Below, piece by piece: positions 39,080 to 50,996 of a DNA stretch of 64,000 nucleotides. Under the pieces are notes generated by a model that searched no databases, was not told the origin of the DNA, and saw only the letters and a program-made list of their open reading frames with translations. The translations under genes were made by a program, and so were the position numbers. This stretch comes from Azolla caroliniana (taxonomy: Eukaryota > Polypodiophyta): assembly GCA_043228905.1 (NCBI GenBank), contig JBHGNT010000008.1, forward strand, positions 12,524,001-12,588,000, written 5' to 3'. Positions within the stretch are counted from its first letter, which is position 1. The number at the start of each line of letters is the position of its first letter.

Positions 39080-39530
39080 TGTTGAGCGAAGAAGCTCAAC
39101 CACATCCGGATCAGTTGAATAAGCCAAAGCCGGACCGTATCCGGATCGTTGTCCGGATAACATTCAGAACCTAGATCCAGATGGGGGATCGGAGACCCCG
39201 ACTTGCATGTGAAGCAATAGGCTATTAGAGGCCTACACTTCTAGACTACTTAGCTAGCGAATGTTCTTGTAGTTAGTGTCAGGGGCTCAGTACGAGCATT
39301 GAAGTACCTATCAGTACTTCGGCCAGTCCTTCAAGGACTTGTATAAATAGTTTTGTTGAGCACATTGTATGTACAAAGAGTTTTTTAGTGTTTTTTGGAA
39401 TATATACGTTTATGTGTTCTGCTCTAACTCAGTCTCTCCTGTGTAAGGTTTCCATTAAACCTGTATTTGTATTCTTGTGCTATCCGAATGAGCCAGTTTA
39501 TCTTAACTTCCTCAATTGTATTCTTTTACA
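39080..39530 (+). repeat. Copia B 3' LTR
   Basis: Begins TGTTGAGCGAAG after GAGGGGAAG. It has a TATAAATAG promoter near 39342 and ends TTCTTTTACA before TATGT. It has diverged from the 5' LTR by many substitutions. Confidence 0.9.
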
Positions 39531-39535
39531 TATGT

Positions 39536-41589
39536 CCTATAGCGCACACTCGAGTCTATTTGCACCCAAATCATAAACAAGGGAAATTGCGGCCACAGAC
39601 AATGCAGGGTGTGTACCCAAGGGCACGTGCGATCCGCATCATTAAATCTTTATCAAAAAATGTGTGCAAGTTTTTGATAGTCTGACTTTGTCAGCTTCTG
39701 TCATCAATGACCCGACTCTCTAATTGCAATAGCTAGACCGGCTCAAGTCAGGAGCCCGACCAACTCGCAGGAGCCCAACTCAACGCTTGACATCAACAAC
39801 TTAAAAAAACTTTGTAAGTGTAAAACAAAAACTGACATCAAAATCTCGAAGTTTTAAATATATAAAACTTCCACCATTAAAATTAAAACGCAGACAATTC
39901 TTCTTCCTTCCCGAAGTAAAATAAAAAGTAAGATATCATTCCAAACACCATTCCATCTCAGATTTCACCAAAGCACCAAAAATTCAGCCACAAATGACCA
40001 AAAAATGCGTTTTGAAGATACTTAAAACTTCAAATTACACAAACTTCCAACCATAAAAAGTTTATAAGATCACAAGCTACCTAGTGTTGATTTCGAAGAC
40101 CAGAAATCTCCAAAAACCTAGAAATGAAAATTGAATCCATATAAAAGTAGAGATTATGGTTCATGTGGGGAGGATGGCAAAATGCAACCACAAATTTTGT
40201 AGCGATCAACATTCGTGTTACGGGCATCACCATAATTTATCCTGTGGTAAGTTGTACTAGTGTGAGGGTTAATCAAGGGCGTAAAGAAGGGAGGATCACT
40301 TTTAATCCTAGGAATTGAGATAACCCATAAGGGCCAAGTGTGAACTTGTTGGGGGCCTTAAGTCAGGCAATAAATATGAGACCTAGCTACACTCATTGGA
40401 CACATAATTCGACTACGTCAAGACTATGACCTTGTGGTGAACAAACTCTTGTTGTGAGTGCGCCAGTACTAAGTACGATTTGATGCCATGGCGGTGGTAT
40501 GCGATGCCGATCAAGACTCGTGTTCGTCTCAATCCCTTCGCTCGGGGGTGGTTAGGTGGATCGACACCCTTCTTTCTCTCGCTTTTCTTATCTATAAATC
40601 TAATATTTCCTTGTCTTATGCTTACATCAGGAACAATCTCTAATATCTGGTATCTAAGCATTTTTTCTAATGTTTCAAAAAAGACCCACGAGCGGTGAAA
40701 TGCATAAAGATTGGAAAGAACACCAAAGGTAGATGAAGAATTATCTTGGGATGACAGTGTTGTGAAGATTTCCGGCAATGGCGAGGAAAATCTCCCGAGA
40801 GCTAGAGAATTGGGCATGGTCACATGTGCAAACGTAAAAGGTAGTTATGCCCATGCACATTAGGAAAAGTGAGAATAAGATGTAAAAGGGTAAGCAAATG
40901 TAAAATGCAAAGGTACGCTAAAAGAATGCACTTTAAATGCACACGTAGGAGAGAAAGGAGGGGCATTTAAGTGGAAGATTGTGGTAGAGATTCCTCTCTA
41001 ACAGGAGAGGAATTCAGGGCCTTCCCGTTGTAATGATGCTCCCCGTCCTTTTGGATATAAAAGGGGAGGGTTGATGTTTGTAAAGGGTTGTTAACTTAAT
41101 AGATTGCTTCTGTCTATTTTAGGCACTTTGTCTTTTTTTGGCCAGAGGCTTCTCTTCCTCTTCTTGTTTTCTATGTTCTTGAGTGCTCTCATAACCCTTT
41201 TGTCACAAGGTGGTGTTGATGCGCCTACCGGAGTCCCTTGTTCGTTGTAGCTAGCCTGTGTGCTAAGGTCCGATTTAGGGCAAGCCTTAGCCTGCACTTG
41301 GCGTTGCGAGCCCGTGAGCTCATCGTCTACGCAACTGAACAGTCTGGTTTCTCTCCTAGGAACTTGGAGGAGAATGTGTTGGTGTTGTCATCCCCTCTGT
41401 GTGTCGTTGTTCCGGTTACTAAGTTCCTTGTGGTTTGGCTAGGTTAGGCAATTGCTAGCTTCATGAAATACACTTGCCAGGAACTGTTGGTCAGAGTGTT
41501 GTCGATGCCAAGCTACTGCCTAGAACTTGAGGGCCTACCGCTTACTAAAGGATGTTTGTCCTGGATTGGATGGGTTAGGGGTTCAGTGG
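39536..41589. other. Unassigned 2 kb with LTR-like promoter
   Basis: No gene recognised. Around 41047 GGATATAAAAGGGG looks like a TATA box, followed by sequence resembling an LTR R/U5 or a leader, but no partner repeat was found. TGGTATCTAAGC at about 40647 resembles a Copia primer site. A short repeat (CCAAAGCTTATCAATAG) occurs at about 41627 and 41684. Confidence 0.4.
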
Positions 41590-44205
41590 TATATACAATA
41601 TTGGGATTTGATAGGTGAGGGACTAACCAAAGCTTATCAATAGGTTTTAGATTCTAGAAATATGCCGCAAGAATGGAATGACCAAAGCTTATCAATAGCT
41701 TATCTACATGATTCCCAAATCAAGTGGTCAATTAGAGGAGCTTTGGCATTGGAGGCCAATTACTTTGTTGAACATTATTTATAAGATATTAGCCGTTAGC
41801 TAGACGTTTACAACCTTATCTTTTTGAATTGATTCCTAATTCTTAGATGGGTTTTATACAAGAGCGAAGTATTTTTTATAATATTATTCTTTTTTGGGAA
41901 ATGGTAGCTTTTGCTAAAGTGCAGAAACAAGAGTTGGTAGTGGTATTTCTAGATTTTGGAAAAGCTTGTGACAGAGTGGATTGGGATTTCATGGAGGGCA
42001 CTTTGCTCAAGATGGGTTTTCCAAACAAATGGATATGAGGTGTTTCAGCATTATATCGTAATGCACATAGTTCACTTTTATTTGTAGGGGATGTTGGTAG
42101 GCGTTTTTCTATTTCAAGATCAGTAAGACAAGGATGTCCACTTGTTCCTTTTCTATTTTTATTAGTATTTGAAGCGTTTTCTATACACTTAAATTCTTAG
42201 CATGTTAATATCAAAGGTTTAACATTACCATTTGCAGATGTTGGTGTCGACAGTGAGTTTGCCGATGATACAACTCTTTATGTTCAAGCCTCACTATTTA
42301 AGTTGTTGCAGGTTCAAAAAGTTGTGGATGACTTCTCAGATGCATCGGGTGCACTGATTAATTGGGATAAATCATCAGGTTTTTGGGTGGCTTCGGGAGA
42401 TCTGCCATTTAATGTACGTAGCACAAGATTCACGTGGATCCCTAAAGGGTAGTCCATGAGGTATTTAGGATGTAGAGTGGGGTTAGGATTAAAGGTAGAA
42501 GATATGATTGCGCCATTGTTGTTAAGATTAAGGAATAAGCTAATATACTGGAATAAGGAAAAGTTATCCCTAGCAGGACGTGTAGTTGTTGCTAATTCCA
42601 TGCTTTTGTCCTCCATTTGGTGGTATATAGTGTCTACATGGTTGTTTTCTAGCTCAATAATGCTTAAAGTTCAACGGCTAGTGCGAAAATTTTATTTGGG
42701 GGAATGCTATTGTAGACAATACTATAACAAAGGTAGCTTGGTCGGTTCTTATACAACCCAAACAAAAAGGAGGTTTAGGTTTGATTGATCCTTTTATGCA
42801 AAGTAAAGCATTACTTGCTAAACATGTTGTTAGGAGTTTATTGCTAGTAGAGGAGTTATGGAAAAAGTTATGGATTTGTCATTTACATAAATTTAAGCCG
42901 TTGGTTGGTGGTCAATGGCGTGATAGTCTTAGATGGTTCTTTAACTCAGATTTTCCATTGCCTAAGTCTATTGTTGGGTGTTTATGTTTTTTTAATGGAA
43001 TTCTAAGGGCATAGGAAAGTATTCTTCAAGCACTTGTTTTTGCGCCACAAAAAACATATCATCAATTCATGCATCAACCGTTGTTATGGAATCCTTTATT
43101 TACTAGTGAAGTTGCATGTGTTTTGGGTTTACGGGCTAGGTTATCTTGGGTTGCAATGGATAGTAGCCCAGCTCGTACAGTTGCAGATTGGCTAAATTTT
43201 TTGTAGACTTCAGTGCAAGACCAAAAGACTAGGGTGTCTAATTTAAGAGGGGCAAACATTATGCTCTATCAAGTGTCAACGGTGTATTAGGTAACACTAC
43301 CAACTTTGCAATTTGATCATTTTTCAGAATTGGCATGGTATGTTTTCGACATTGAATATACTTATAGGAGCTCATTTATATCATCAAAATGGAAGCCTCT
43401 ATTTTTATGAAGTTCTGGATAATGGTAGGTTGTTTTTAGTGGAGGAGGAGTCTTCAATTATGTCTTTTGCCAAGCAGCTGCTAGTGAGAGTAATTGTTAG
43501 ATTAGATAAAAAGATATTTATACATCCTAATCCATTAATTGCTAAGTACTCATCTCCAATGTGGGTTTTACACTCTAGGCTAATTGCTAATTTGCAGTGG
43601 GATCCATCGTATTATGGTTGGAAGCTATCCAGGTCTAACACTTCGCAAACGAAAGTTCTTCCATTTTTCACATATTCGGTGGCGTTGGGTAGAAATTTTT
43701 TGTTAAATGAGATAGAGTTGATACCTGCGAAGAAAAAATATTGGGAGGAAGGTAATGTGTCAACTTTGTATATGTTGAAGTTCTGGAAACAATTTTGGTC
43801 ACTTAAATGTATGAACAAGGTATTGCATTTTAAATGGTTAATGATTCATTATGCATTGCCAATAGGAGCTTTATTGAGGGGAACAATACATGATCGATCA
43901 TGTGGTATGTGTGGTTTTGCATCTGAGACATTGCATCATGCTTTTTGGGAATGTGTTATAGTCAAATGTTTTTGGTCTTGTATTCTTAGGCTTTTAGGTC
44001 GTAAGAACAGGGCAGCTATATTCACGTGGGGTACGCTCTTTTGGGGAATGTTGGCTCAACAAACGGTTTTTTATCATCATCATAATTCATCATTGACTTT
44101 ATATGTGAAAAGTTTTCAGGTGTACGTTACATCAAGTTCCTTGCAGGGAGTCAAGTTCTTTTCCAGTTGTTATGTTTGGAACATTATCTCCTCTTTGGCT
44201 TGACT
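41590..44205 (+). pseudogene. L1-type LINE reverse transcriptase, decayed
   Basis: The relic starts in the RT palm (LIPKSSGQLEELWHWRPITL near 41700). It continues with GFIQERSIFYNIILFWEMVA, FLDFGKACDRVDWDFM, SRSVRQGCPLVPFLF and SEFADDTTLYVQ (FADD, about 42250), then RYLGCRVGLGLK and LSLAGRVVVANSMLLSS. A long connection leads to a zf-RVT-like end (FKWLMIHYALPIGALLRG, CGMCGFASETLHHAFWEC near 43900). This is the plant L1-type layout. Endonuclease and ORF1 are missing. About six stops or frameshifts are present. It is unrelated in sequence to LINE A and B. Confidence 0.85.
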
Positions 44206-45185
44206 TTGGTGGTATACAACGAGATGGTGATGTGGTCATGGAAGCATTTCTATTTGGTAAGGATGAGTGATGGTGTTGTCGGGGGCTGAAGCTGATTTTT
44301 ATGAGGAGATGAGGACAACACATTCACTCTAATTTTGTTTGTACAAGATTTTTGTGGTGAACGAATAGATGGTTGATGTGGAAAATGAAGCACATTTTAT
44401 TTCTGTATAGGATGAGTGACAATGGTGTAGGGGGATGAGGCATAATTTCATGAGGGAATTAGAAGAGTAATCTCATTATTTTTTTGTAGGTACAGGTCCT
44501 TGGTGGTATACAATGAGATGGTTGATGTGGTCATTGAAGCAAATTTGCATATTTCATTTTTTTAAGGATGAGTGAACCATGGAATTGGGCGGTAAACAAA
44601 TAGACGATTGATGTGGAAAATGAAGAATATTGTCTATTTTGGTAAAGGATGAGTGACGATGGTGTCGGGTGAAGAAGCGGAATTTCATGAGGGGATCAAG
44701 AGAGAGTGTCACTATGTTTTTTGGTATAGGTTCTCGGTGGTATAAATTGAGATGGTTGATGTGGTCATTGAAGCAAATTGTCTATTTTTTAAGGATGATG
44801 AATCATGGTGGTGTTGGGGGTTGAAGCTATGTTTTTATGAGGGGATGAGGATAGCACATTCACTCTATTTTTGTTTGTATAGTACTTCAGTGGCAAATGA
44901 ACAGACAGTTGATGTGGAACACGAAGAACATTGTCTATTTTGGTAAAGGATGAGTGACGATGTTGCCAGGGGAAGAAGCGGAATTTCATGAGGGAATTAA
45001 GAGAGTAGTGTTATTATGTTTTTGTTTGGTATGTACAGGATTTGCTATGCTACGACGAGATGGTTGATGTGGACGTTGGTGGTAATCAACGACATGTTGG
45101 TTGGGGAAAAGGAACATATTCTCTTTGTTTGATAAGGATGAGTGATGATGTTGTTGGGGGCTGAAGCAGACTTTCATGAGGGGAC
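44206..45185 (+). repeat. Degenerate satellite-like array
   Basis: The word GGATGAGTGA (or one change) recurs near 44261, 44410, 44568, 44648, 44793, 44949 and 45137. Each is followed by a gATGGTGTTGGGGGcTGAAGC-like part and a CATGAGGGGAT part, and preceded by GATGGTTGATGTGG. Spacing varies from 80 to 190 bp, most often about 150. Alternate units look more alike, suggesting a higher-order pattern. Confidence 0.75.
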
Positions 45186-45299
45186 GAGGAAAATAAAAGC
45201 ATTTTCTTTTCCAGGTGATTGTTGTATTTGGCGAAGTATATTCCGAATTAATATACCTAGAAGTCTACGATTCAGAACTTCAACGCAATGCACGTACAC

Positions 45300-45656
45300 A
45301 CATGTTGAAGGAAACAGATGTAGAGACAACAGGGAAAGTTTGGTGTTTACAAATGCAACACCCAACGATTATGTTGTTTCTGTACTTTTGAAAGCTTGTG
45401 CTAAGCTGAAAGTTGTGGAAAATGGCCAACAAATACATGCATATATTTGTGGAAATAGGGCAGTGGAAAGTAATGCTTTTTATTTAATGGACATGTATTC
45501 AAAATGTTGTAGGATAGATCGAGGAAGAGATGTATTCGATAAGATCTGAGTTCGTGATGTGGTGTCATGGAAGGCATTAATAGCACGACATGGTCTTAAT
45601 GATTGATATCAAGAAGCGTTGGAAGGTTTCGAGCATATGTAATGTCAAGGGATCAA
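45300..45656 (+). pseudogene. Pentatricopeptide-repeat (PPR) protein fragment
   Basis: Reads PNDYVVSVLLKACAKLKVVE, then NGQQIHAYICGNRAV, YLMDMYSKCCRIDRGRDVFD, VRDVVSWKALIARHG, YQEALEGFEHM and CQGIK. This is the L/S/P succession of plant PLS-class PPR proteins, which bind organelle RNA. Three in-frame stops (TGA, TGA, TAA) interrupt it. It joins the repeat at 45657 without a gap, so the gene was truncated by insertion or transduction. No start or C-terminal E/DYW part is present. Confidence 0.85.
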
Positions 45657-46213
45657 GGAAGAAGCAATGTGTGGAGCGAATGCTGATCGGAAAATGCTGA
45701 GAATGCACGATAGATGGTTCTAGAAGAAGTAACACGAAGACAACTGGAATCAGAACTGGCAAAAGAAAGCCAATATGTTAACATAGAAGGGCTGAAGCAA
45801 ACGAAGAAGGAGACGTAGACGTAGACCAACATACATCAACGACAAGAAAACCAAACAATGCCAGAAAGACACGGCCGGACGCACTCGAGAAAGACAACCA
45901 GAAAGACACGGTTGGACGGGCCGGAGAGACACATAACGACTAGAAAGACAGCCAGAAAACACGACCGGACAGGTGGGATGAAGAGACACGACTAGGGGGA
46001 GATAGAAAAAAGAAGAAGAAGAAAAAAGAATGGTTAGAAGGGACAACAGAGTGAGTCAATACGTATGTGAACACATGCACATGTGTGTGCATGTGGACAT
46101 ATACAAAGAGGTGTGAGTGAGTGATTAGTGTGAATGGACAAGGGGGCTTGCACCCCTGTGTATCTACCCTATTATCATCATAATCATCATCCCTAACCCT
46201 AAAACCTACAACA
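45657..46213 (+). repeat. Long direct repeat, left copy (LTR-like)
   Basis: About 555 bp that recurs at 46669-47401 (the right copy has an extra 200 bp near its end). It ends CCTAAAACCTACAACA and is followed by CTTTTTGGCGACCACAATGG, resembling the primer site after a Tat-type 5' LTR. That suggests a 5' LTR. The left border was not resolved because no clean TG start fits both copies. Confidence 0.6.
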
Positions 46214-46668
46214 CTTTTTGGCGACCACAATGGCGAATCCCACCTTGAACGAAGTCAATGCATATATGTGGTAGAAATGTGCGAGTAATGATGATGAAGA
46301 TGTGCGAGAGGAAGTCACGAAATGATATGCGGTGTTGCGATGCACGAGTAATGGAACCATTATGGCTGCGAGTGTGCGAGAAATGGTGAAGATGTTTGGA
46401 AGATGTCAATGAATGCTATGCGACGATGTATATGTGCAAGTATGGGAAATGATGACGTTATGCAAGAGGGCGAGAATGGAAACAACGTTTGTGTGAGTGT
46501 GAGGTTAGCGACAACGTGCATGTTTCAAAAAACTGGTTGCACGATGCAACATAAACACGGCCGGACGAACAATGATGGAGAAGGAATCGGCAAAGAAACT
46601 CCGGATACAAGTAACATAGAGGAATCGGTGCCAACACGACTGGAAAGAGAAGCCCACCAGGAGATTGC
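46214..46668 (+). other. Interior between long direct repeats
   Basis: About 455 bp with one open frame (46403-46747) that runs into the right repeat. Its Thr/Glu/Arg-rich product has no recognised domain. If the flanks are LTRs, this would be the interior of a very small non-autonomous element (TRIM/LARD-like), coding for nothing known. Confidence 0.45.
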
Positions 46669-47401
46669 AGAGGAAGAAGCAATGTGTGGAGCGAATGCCG
46701 ACAGGAAAATGCTGAGAATGCACGGGAGATGGTTCCAAAAGAAGTAACGCGAAGACAACCGAAACCAGAACTGCCAACAATATGTTAACATAGAAGGGCT
46801 GAAGCAAACGGAGAAGGAGATGCAAACACAGACCGACATACATCGACGACAAGAAAAACAAACAACGCCGGAAAGACACGGTCGGGCGCACCTGACAAAG
46901 ACAACCAAAAAGACACGGTTGGACGGGCTAGAGAGACACACAACGACTGGAAAGATAGCTAGAAAAACATGACCGGACAGGTGGGATAAATAGACACAAC
47001 TAGGGGGAGATAGAAAAAAGAACAACTAGAAGGGACAACAGAGTGAGTCAATACGTATGTGAACACATGCATACGTGTGTGCATGTGGACATATACGAAG
47101 AGGTGTGAGTGAGTGATTAGTGTGAATGGACAAGGGGGCTTGCACCCCTGTGTATCTAGCCTTTTGTAACTATTTAACCCCTTATGGGGAATGAATGAAC
47201 AATAAAGAAATAGTTCTCTCTCTCTTGTTATCTCTCTTTCTCTCTCTCTTCCCTTACGTTGAACCCCCTTGGGAGGGGGGTGGAGCCATTCTAGGCACCG
47301 ACCCCCACCCCACAATGCTTCTCAACATCTTCGCCATCTCCATCCCTATCACCACCCTATTATAATCATAATCATCATCCCTAACCCTAAAACCTACAAT
47401 A
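46669..47401 (+). repeat. Long direct repeat, right copy (LTR-like)
   Basis: Collinear with 45657-46213 (about 90 percent alike by eye), with an additional segment at 47160-47350 containing CT runs and CCACCCC words. It ends CCTAAAACCTACAATA. The left copy lacks this segment, so one copy gained or lost about 190 bp. Confidence 0.6.
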
Positions 47402-47486
47402 CCCACTCATCAGGGCCTGTATATAAAGTGTTCTCTGAGCACATTCGTTGTAGTCGAGTATTGAGTCATTCATTGTTTGCTCTACT

Positions 47487-47523
<37 letters not shown>

Positions 47524-47634
47524 CCCCCCCCCTACTATGTATCTCCATTTTCTGTGTTTACCTAAATGTTGCATTCCAGATAACTGACTGTGTACTCGGT
47601 ATTTCGCATAAGCTTCCGCATGTATTCTTTTACA
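47402..47634 (+). repeat. Copia B LTR 3' part
   Basis: Contains TGTATATAAAGTG (promoter), a CT run with 12 C (47490-47532), and ends GTATTCTTTTACA before TGGTGTCAGAACGC, a primer site like that at 34914. The U3 side is missing. Confidence 0.7.
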
Positions 47635-47732
47635 TGGTGTCAGAACGCAAGGGTTAGAAGAATCCTCTGTTGCCGATAAAGAGAATAAGACAGAGACAAG
47701 CTTTCGTTTTTTTGGGAAAGAAAAAACAGGAA

Positions 47733-49072
47733 CATGGACAAAGGTATGGGAAGCTCACTTCCGACAAAAAAGCTCGATAGGAGCAACTACGCATCTTGGT
47801 TGTACAAGATGCACCAGTATCTACTCGGTCATGGATACTAGAGTTACGTGGAAGGAGTGAATGATGCAACATTGAATGCGACACATAGGGACTTTCCGGC
47901 CTGGGAATAGGCAACAAGCAGAGTAATGTATTGCTTCACGTCTAGTGTCGGAGACTAGCTACTGAGCTACATCTAGGACGCCAAGACACCAAAGGATGCG
48001 TGGGCAAACCTCAAATGGGTTTTTGCCACTAGCACAACGGACAGGAAGTTGCAGTTTAGGTAAGAGCTCAACAATGTCTGACAGAAAGATTTGTCTGTAG
48101 TCGATTATACAGCCCGGATCAAGGAGATCTGCGACTTGCTCGCCTCCATTAACGTAACCGTTGAGGAGGATGAAATGGTGCAAGTTTGCCTCGATGGGTT
48201 AGCGTCTAGATTTGGATAATTCCGAATAGCTATCTGCACGAGGGAGAATACGCGTTCGTTTTTCGAGCTATAATCGATGTTGCTCGTTGAAGAGAACCAC
48301 ACGGGTGCGTCAACGAGCATCCACATCATCAACAAGATGTTGTACACGGAGGCGGATAGGCTCCGAGTTCATGGCGGACAAGGCAAATCAACACGCAATG
48401 GAGGCGACCGACAGGAACAGAACCAGAGCCATAATAGAAATGCCGACAACAATTCCACACCCTCCACGAGCAGGGGGAGTCAAGGTAATGTTGGAAGCCG
48501 GCAAGGGAAGGCCACGATGGACTGTCGGTACTATGGCCAGAAGGGCTGTAGAGAGAGCGAGTGCTGGAAAAAGCGCGGCAATTCAAATCGAACAGAGGTG
48601 ATGCAGATAGATGTCAAAGGTTGCACTACGCCGAAGGCTCAAGGTGAGCCGAAACGGGCACAACTTTCATAATGAAGCACAAAGCCAACTCGATGGGGGC
48701 AACCACCTCGAAGTCGAATGAGGTGTGATATGTGGATTTTGAGGCTTCCAACCACATGAAGAACCATGAAGAATGATTCTCCTATCTAGAGAAGCCGGAA
48801 TAGCCGGGGGTCATCGAAACCGGTGGTGATACCCCTCATCCCATTGAACATATCGAAGACATCCCGCTGAACCATGTCAGCCAAAGAGGGATTATGAGAA
48901 AATGTCTTTCATGTGCTGACAATCACCAAGAACTTGGTGTCGATCAGACAAATTGTTGACCAAGGCATGCAAGTTTGATTTACTCACCTCGGATACTTCA
49001 TCGAAGAGGAAGGCAAGGTCATAGCACAAGGGCGCCGAGAAGGGAGGATGTTTATCCTTGAGAGGAATGACG
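47733..49072 (+). pseudogene. Copia B gag and protease, second copy
   Basis: Gag begins SSLPTKKLDRSNYASWLYKM as in the 35010 copy and keeps the middle: DAKTPKDAWANLKWVFATST, VVDYTARIKEICDLLASINV, and a broken zinc knuckle region (CRYYGQKGCRESEC, near 48520). Then come protease remains (SNHMK) and the segment FTHLxYFIEEEGKVIAQGR up to 49072, where a Copia A LTR begins. At least six stops are present. Comparison of the two copies shows which gag part the first has lost. Confidence 0.82.
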
Positions 49073-49566
49073 TGTTGGGAATTCGGTCCTTCTGGATGGG
49101 ATCCAAATGAGAACCGGAGGAGCTGGATCGGACGATGCTAAAGGAAGGAACCGAACTAGACAGATCCGGTGTGAACCGGATGCAAGGACATATCTATAAA
49201 TATGTTTCTAGTGTGCTTGTCATGGCAATATTTGTAAATAGTCCTAAAGTCATATATAAGTTTAAATATGACTTAGGTCAATCACTTTAGTGTGTGCATA
49301 GAGATATTGTTGTCGAGACACAAAGAGAGCATGAGATATAGAAAGCTTTTCTATTGTAACCGTTGGAGTCTCATTCTGTTGTACCCCTCTCTATAGTGAT
49401 TCTGTTTGGAGTCTGTGGGCTCCTGTGGTTTTTCCCGATTAGGGTTTTCCATGTAAACATCTAATGTCGTCTCATCTTGCGTAACTGCACTAATCGTCTT
49501 ATTTCTATTTTCGTGTTTTTTTGGTGAGTTTAAGACTCAGTTGTAGCTGATCACTATTTCCTCACA
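49073..49566 (+). repeat. Copia A LTR (truncated copy)
   Basis: 494 bp, TG to CA, collinear with 52081-52752 except for absence of the 28-bp repeat block and of the GA run. It has paired TTTGTAAATA and ATATGACTTAGG segments. Confidence 0.85.
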
Positions 49567-50996
49567 ATCTAGTATCAGAGCGAAGTTGAAAACTTCAAAC
49601 AAAGAAAGAAAAATGGAAGAGTCATAAAGAAGCATGTTCAAGTTCACCAACTCCAACTACCCAATGTGGAAGTCGAAGATGAGGGACATGCTCATGGTCA
49701 AAGATCTCTGGCTTCTGGTACAGTTTGGAGACAAGAAGCCAGACAAGATCGATGTTGCGACTTGGGAGGTGATGCATATGAAGATGACGACATACATAAG
49801 ATGCTTCATCGACATGAGCCTATACAATAACTTCAATGAACAGAAGAAGGCAAAAAAGGTCTTGGAGAAAATTGGTACCATGCTGGAGATACAACATCGT
49901 AGAGCACATGAATGCATTCCAGGGGCTCATAAATTAGAAAACCTTGTTGGAAGTACCCCTAGCCGATGAGGTACTCGCTCTCTACTGCTCGGTTCCCTCC
50001 CGGATAGTTGGGAGACGCTAGTTGTCACTTTGGGCAACGCCGGGCCTAAAGGAAAGCAGTTGTCCCTAGCAAGGGTAAAATCAAGCTTGTTGAATGAAGA
50101 AGCACGCCGGAAGGACCGGGAGTCCGGAACTGATCCGAAGGTCTTGGTCATAGAAGATGACCATAACCAGGGAAGAGGCCGTATTCGGAGTCCCCAAAAT
50201 TGGGACAAATCGGGGACGAGGTCGAAGTTAAGGGGAAGGCCTACTTGATTTTATTGCAAAAAGCCGGGGCACTTCTAGACGAATTGTCGACACTTCCGGA
50301 AAACAAAAGGGGGAGCCGACATTCCGGAACCGAAGAAGATTTTGGAAAGGAGAGGAACGTCGGCGATCATGACAAGTGAAGGAGAACAATTGCTAATCAC
50401 CGAGGAGAGTGAGTTGCTTTTTGTCATCAACGAAAAGACATGGGTGGTTGAATCCGGTGTGTCGTTCCATTTGACCCCCGACCGGAAGTGCTTCTCATCA
50501 TATAGAGCCGGAGATCACGGTTCTGTCCGAATGGGGAATGAAGGCGTGTGTCAAATTGTCGGCATAAGAGATGTGTGGTTGACGACATCAACCGGGTGCA
50601 AGTTGCTATTGAAGGATGTCCAACATGTTCCGGAGGTTCGGTTGAACTTGATATCAACCGATTGGCTAGATGATGAAGGGTACACGGGTAGCATCCGGAA
50701 GGGAGTCATGAAGTTCAGCAAAGGAAGCTTGATCGTGGCCCGAGCCTGGAAGATCAACACACTATATTTGATGCATGCCCAGATATGCCGGGAAGAAGTG
50801 AACGTGACATCTGACACTGCCAATGAGTTGTGGCACAAGAGGTTGTGTCATATGAGCTAGAAGGGGATGCAAAGACTTGCCAAGGACAACCTTATTTTGG
50901 AGATGAAAGACGTGCAACTTGAGAAGTGCACCGATTGCTTGGCCGGAAAGCAAAACCGAACCTCCTTCCGAACAAGACCACCGATGAGACGGACTG
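49073..50996 (+). mobile_element. Truncated Copia A copy
   Basis: 5' LTR at 49073-49566 (TGTTGGGAATTC...CTCACA), primer site TAGTATCAGAGC at 49569, then gag (FKFTNSNYPMWKSKMRDMLM). A degraded zinc knuckle and protease follow, with the active site changed to ESGV (WVVESGVSFHLTP), then GAG-pre-integrase ending RTSFRTRPPMRR at 50990. The next base belongs to a Gypsy fragment. It is inserted into the Copia B relic. The LTR lacks the minisatellite of the intact copy. Confidence 0.85.

Larger units (their letters stand above)
34472..39535 (+). mobile_element. Copia element B with TATGT duplication
   Basis: LTRs at 34477-34913 and 39080-39530, flanked by a perfect 5-bp duplication TATGT (34472-34476, 39531-39535). 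The primer site TGGTGTCAGAGC begins at 34914, and the purine tract GAGGGGAAG precedes the 3' LTR. The inside has gag with a large deletion, no integrase (replaced by nested LTR debris 35468-36760), RT and RNase H with frame breaks, and a 3' extra ORF. It is non-functional but structurally bounded. It lies about 260 bp upstream of the VPS26 start, transcribed away from it. Confidence 0.9.

Noticed and set aside
40413-40823. 136-codon minus-strand frame in the 39.5-41.6 kb gap
   Set aside because: No recognised domain, no splice or homology support, surrounded by probable LTR-derived sequence.
45750-47025. Several minus-strand Leu/Cys/Ser-rich frames that look like membrane proteins
   Set aside because: They are the complement of a repeat rich in GACA/AAGAC words; hydrophobicity is a by-product of composition, and both repeat copies show the same pattern.
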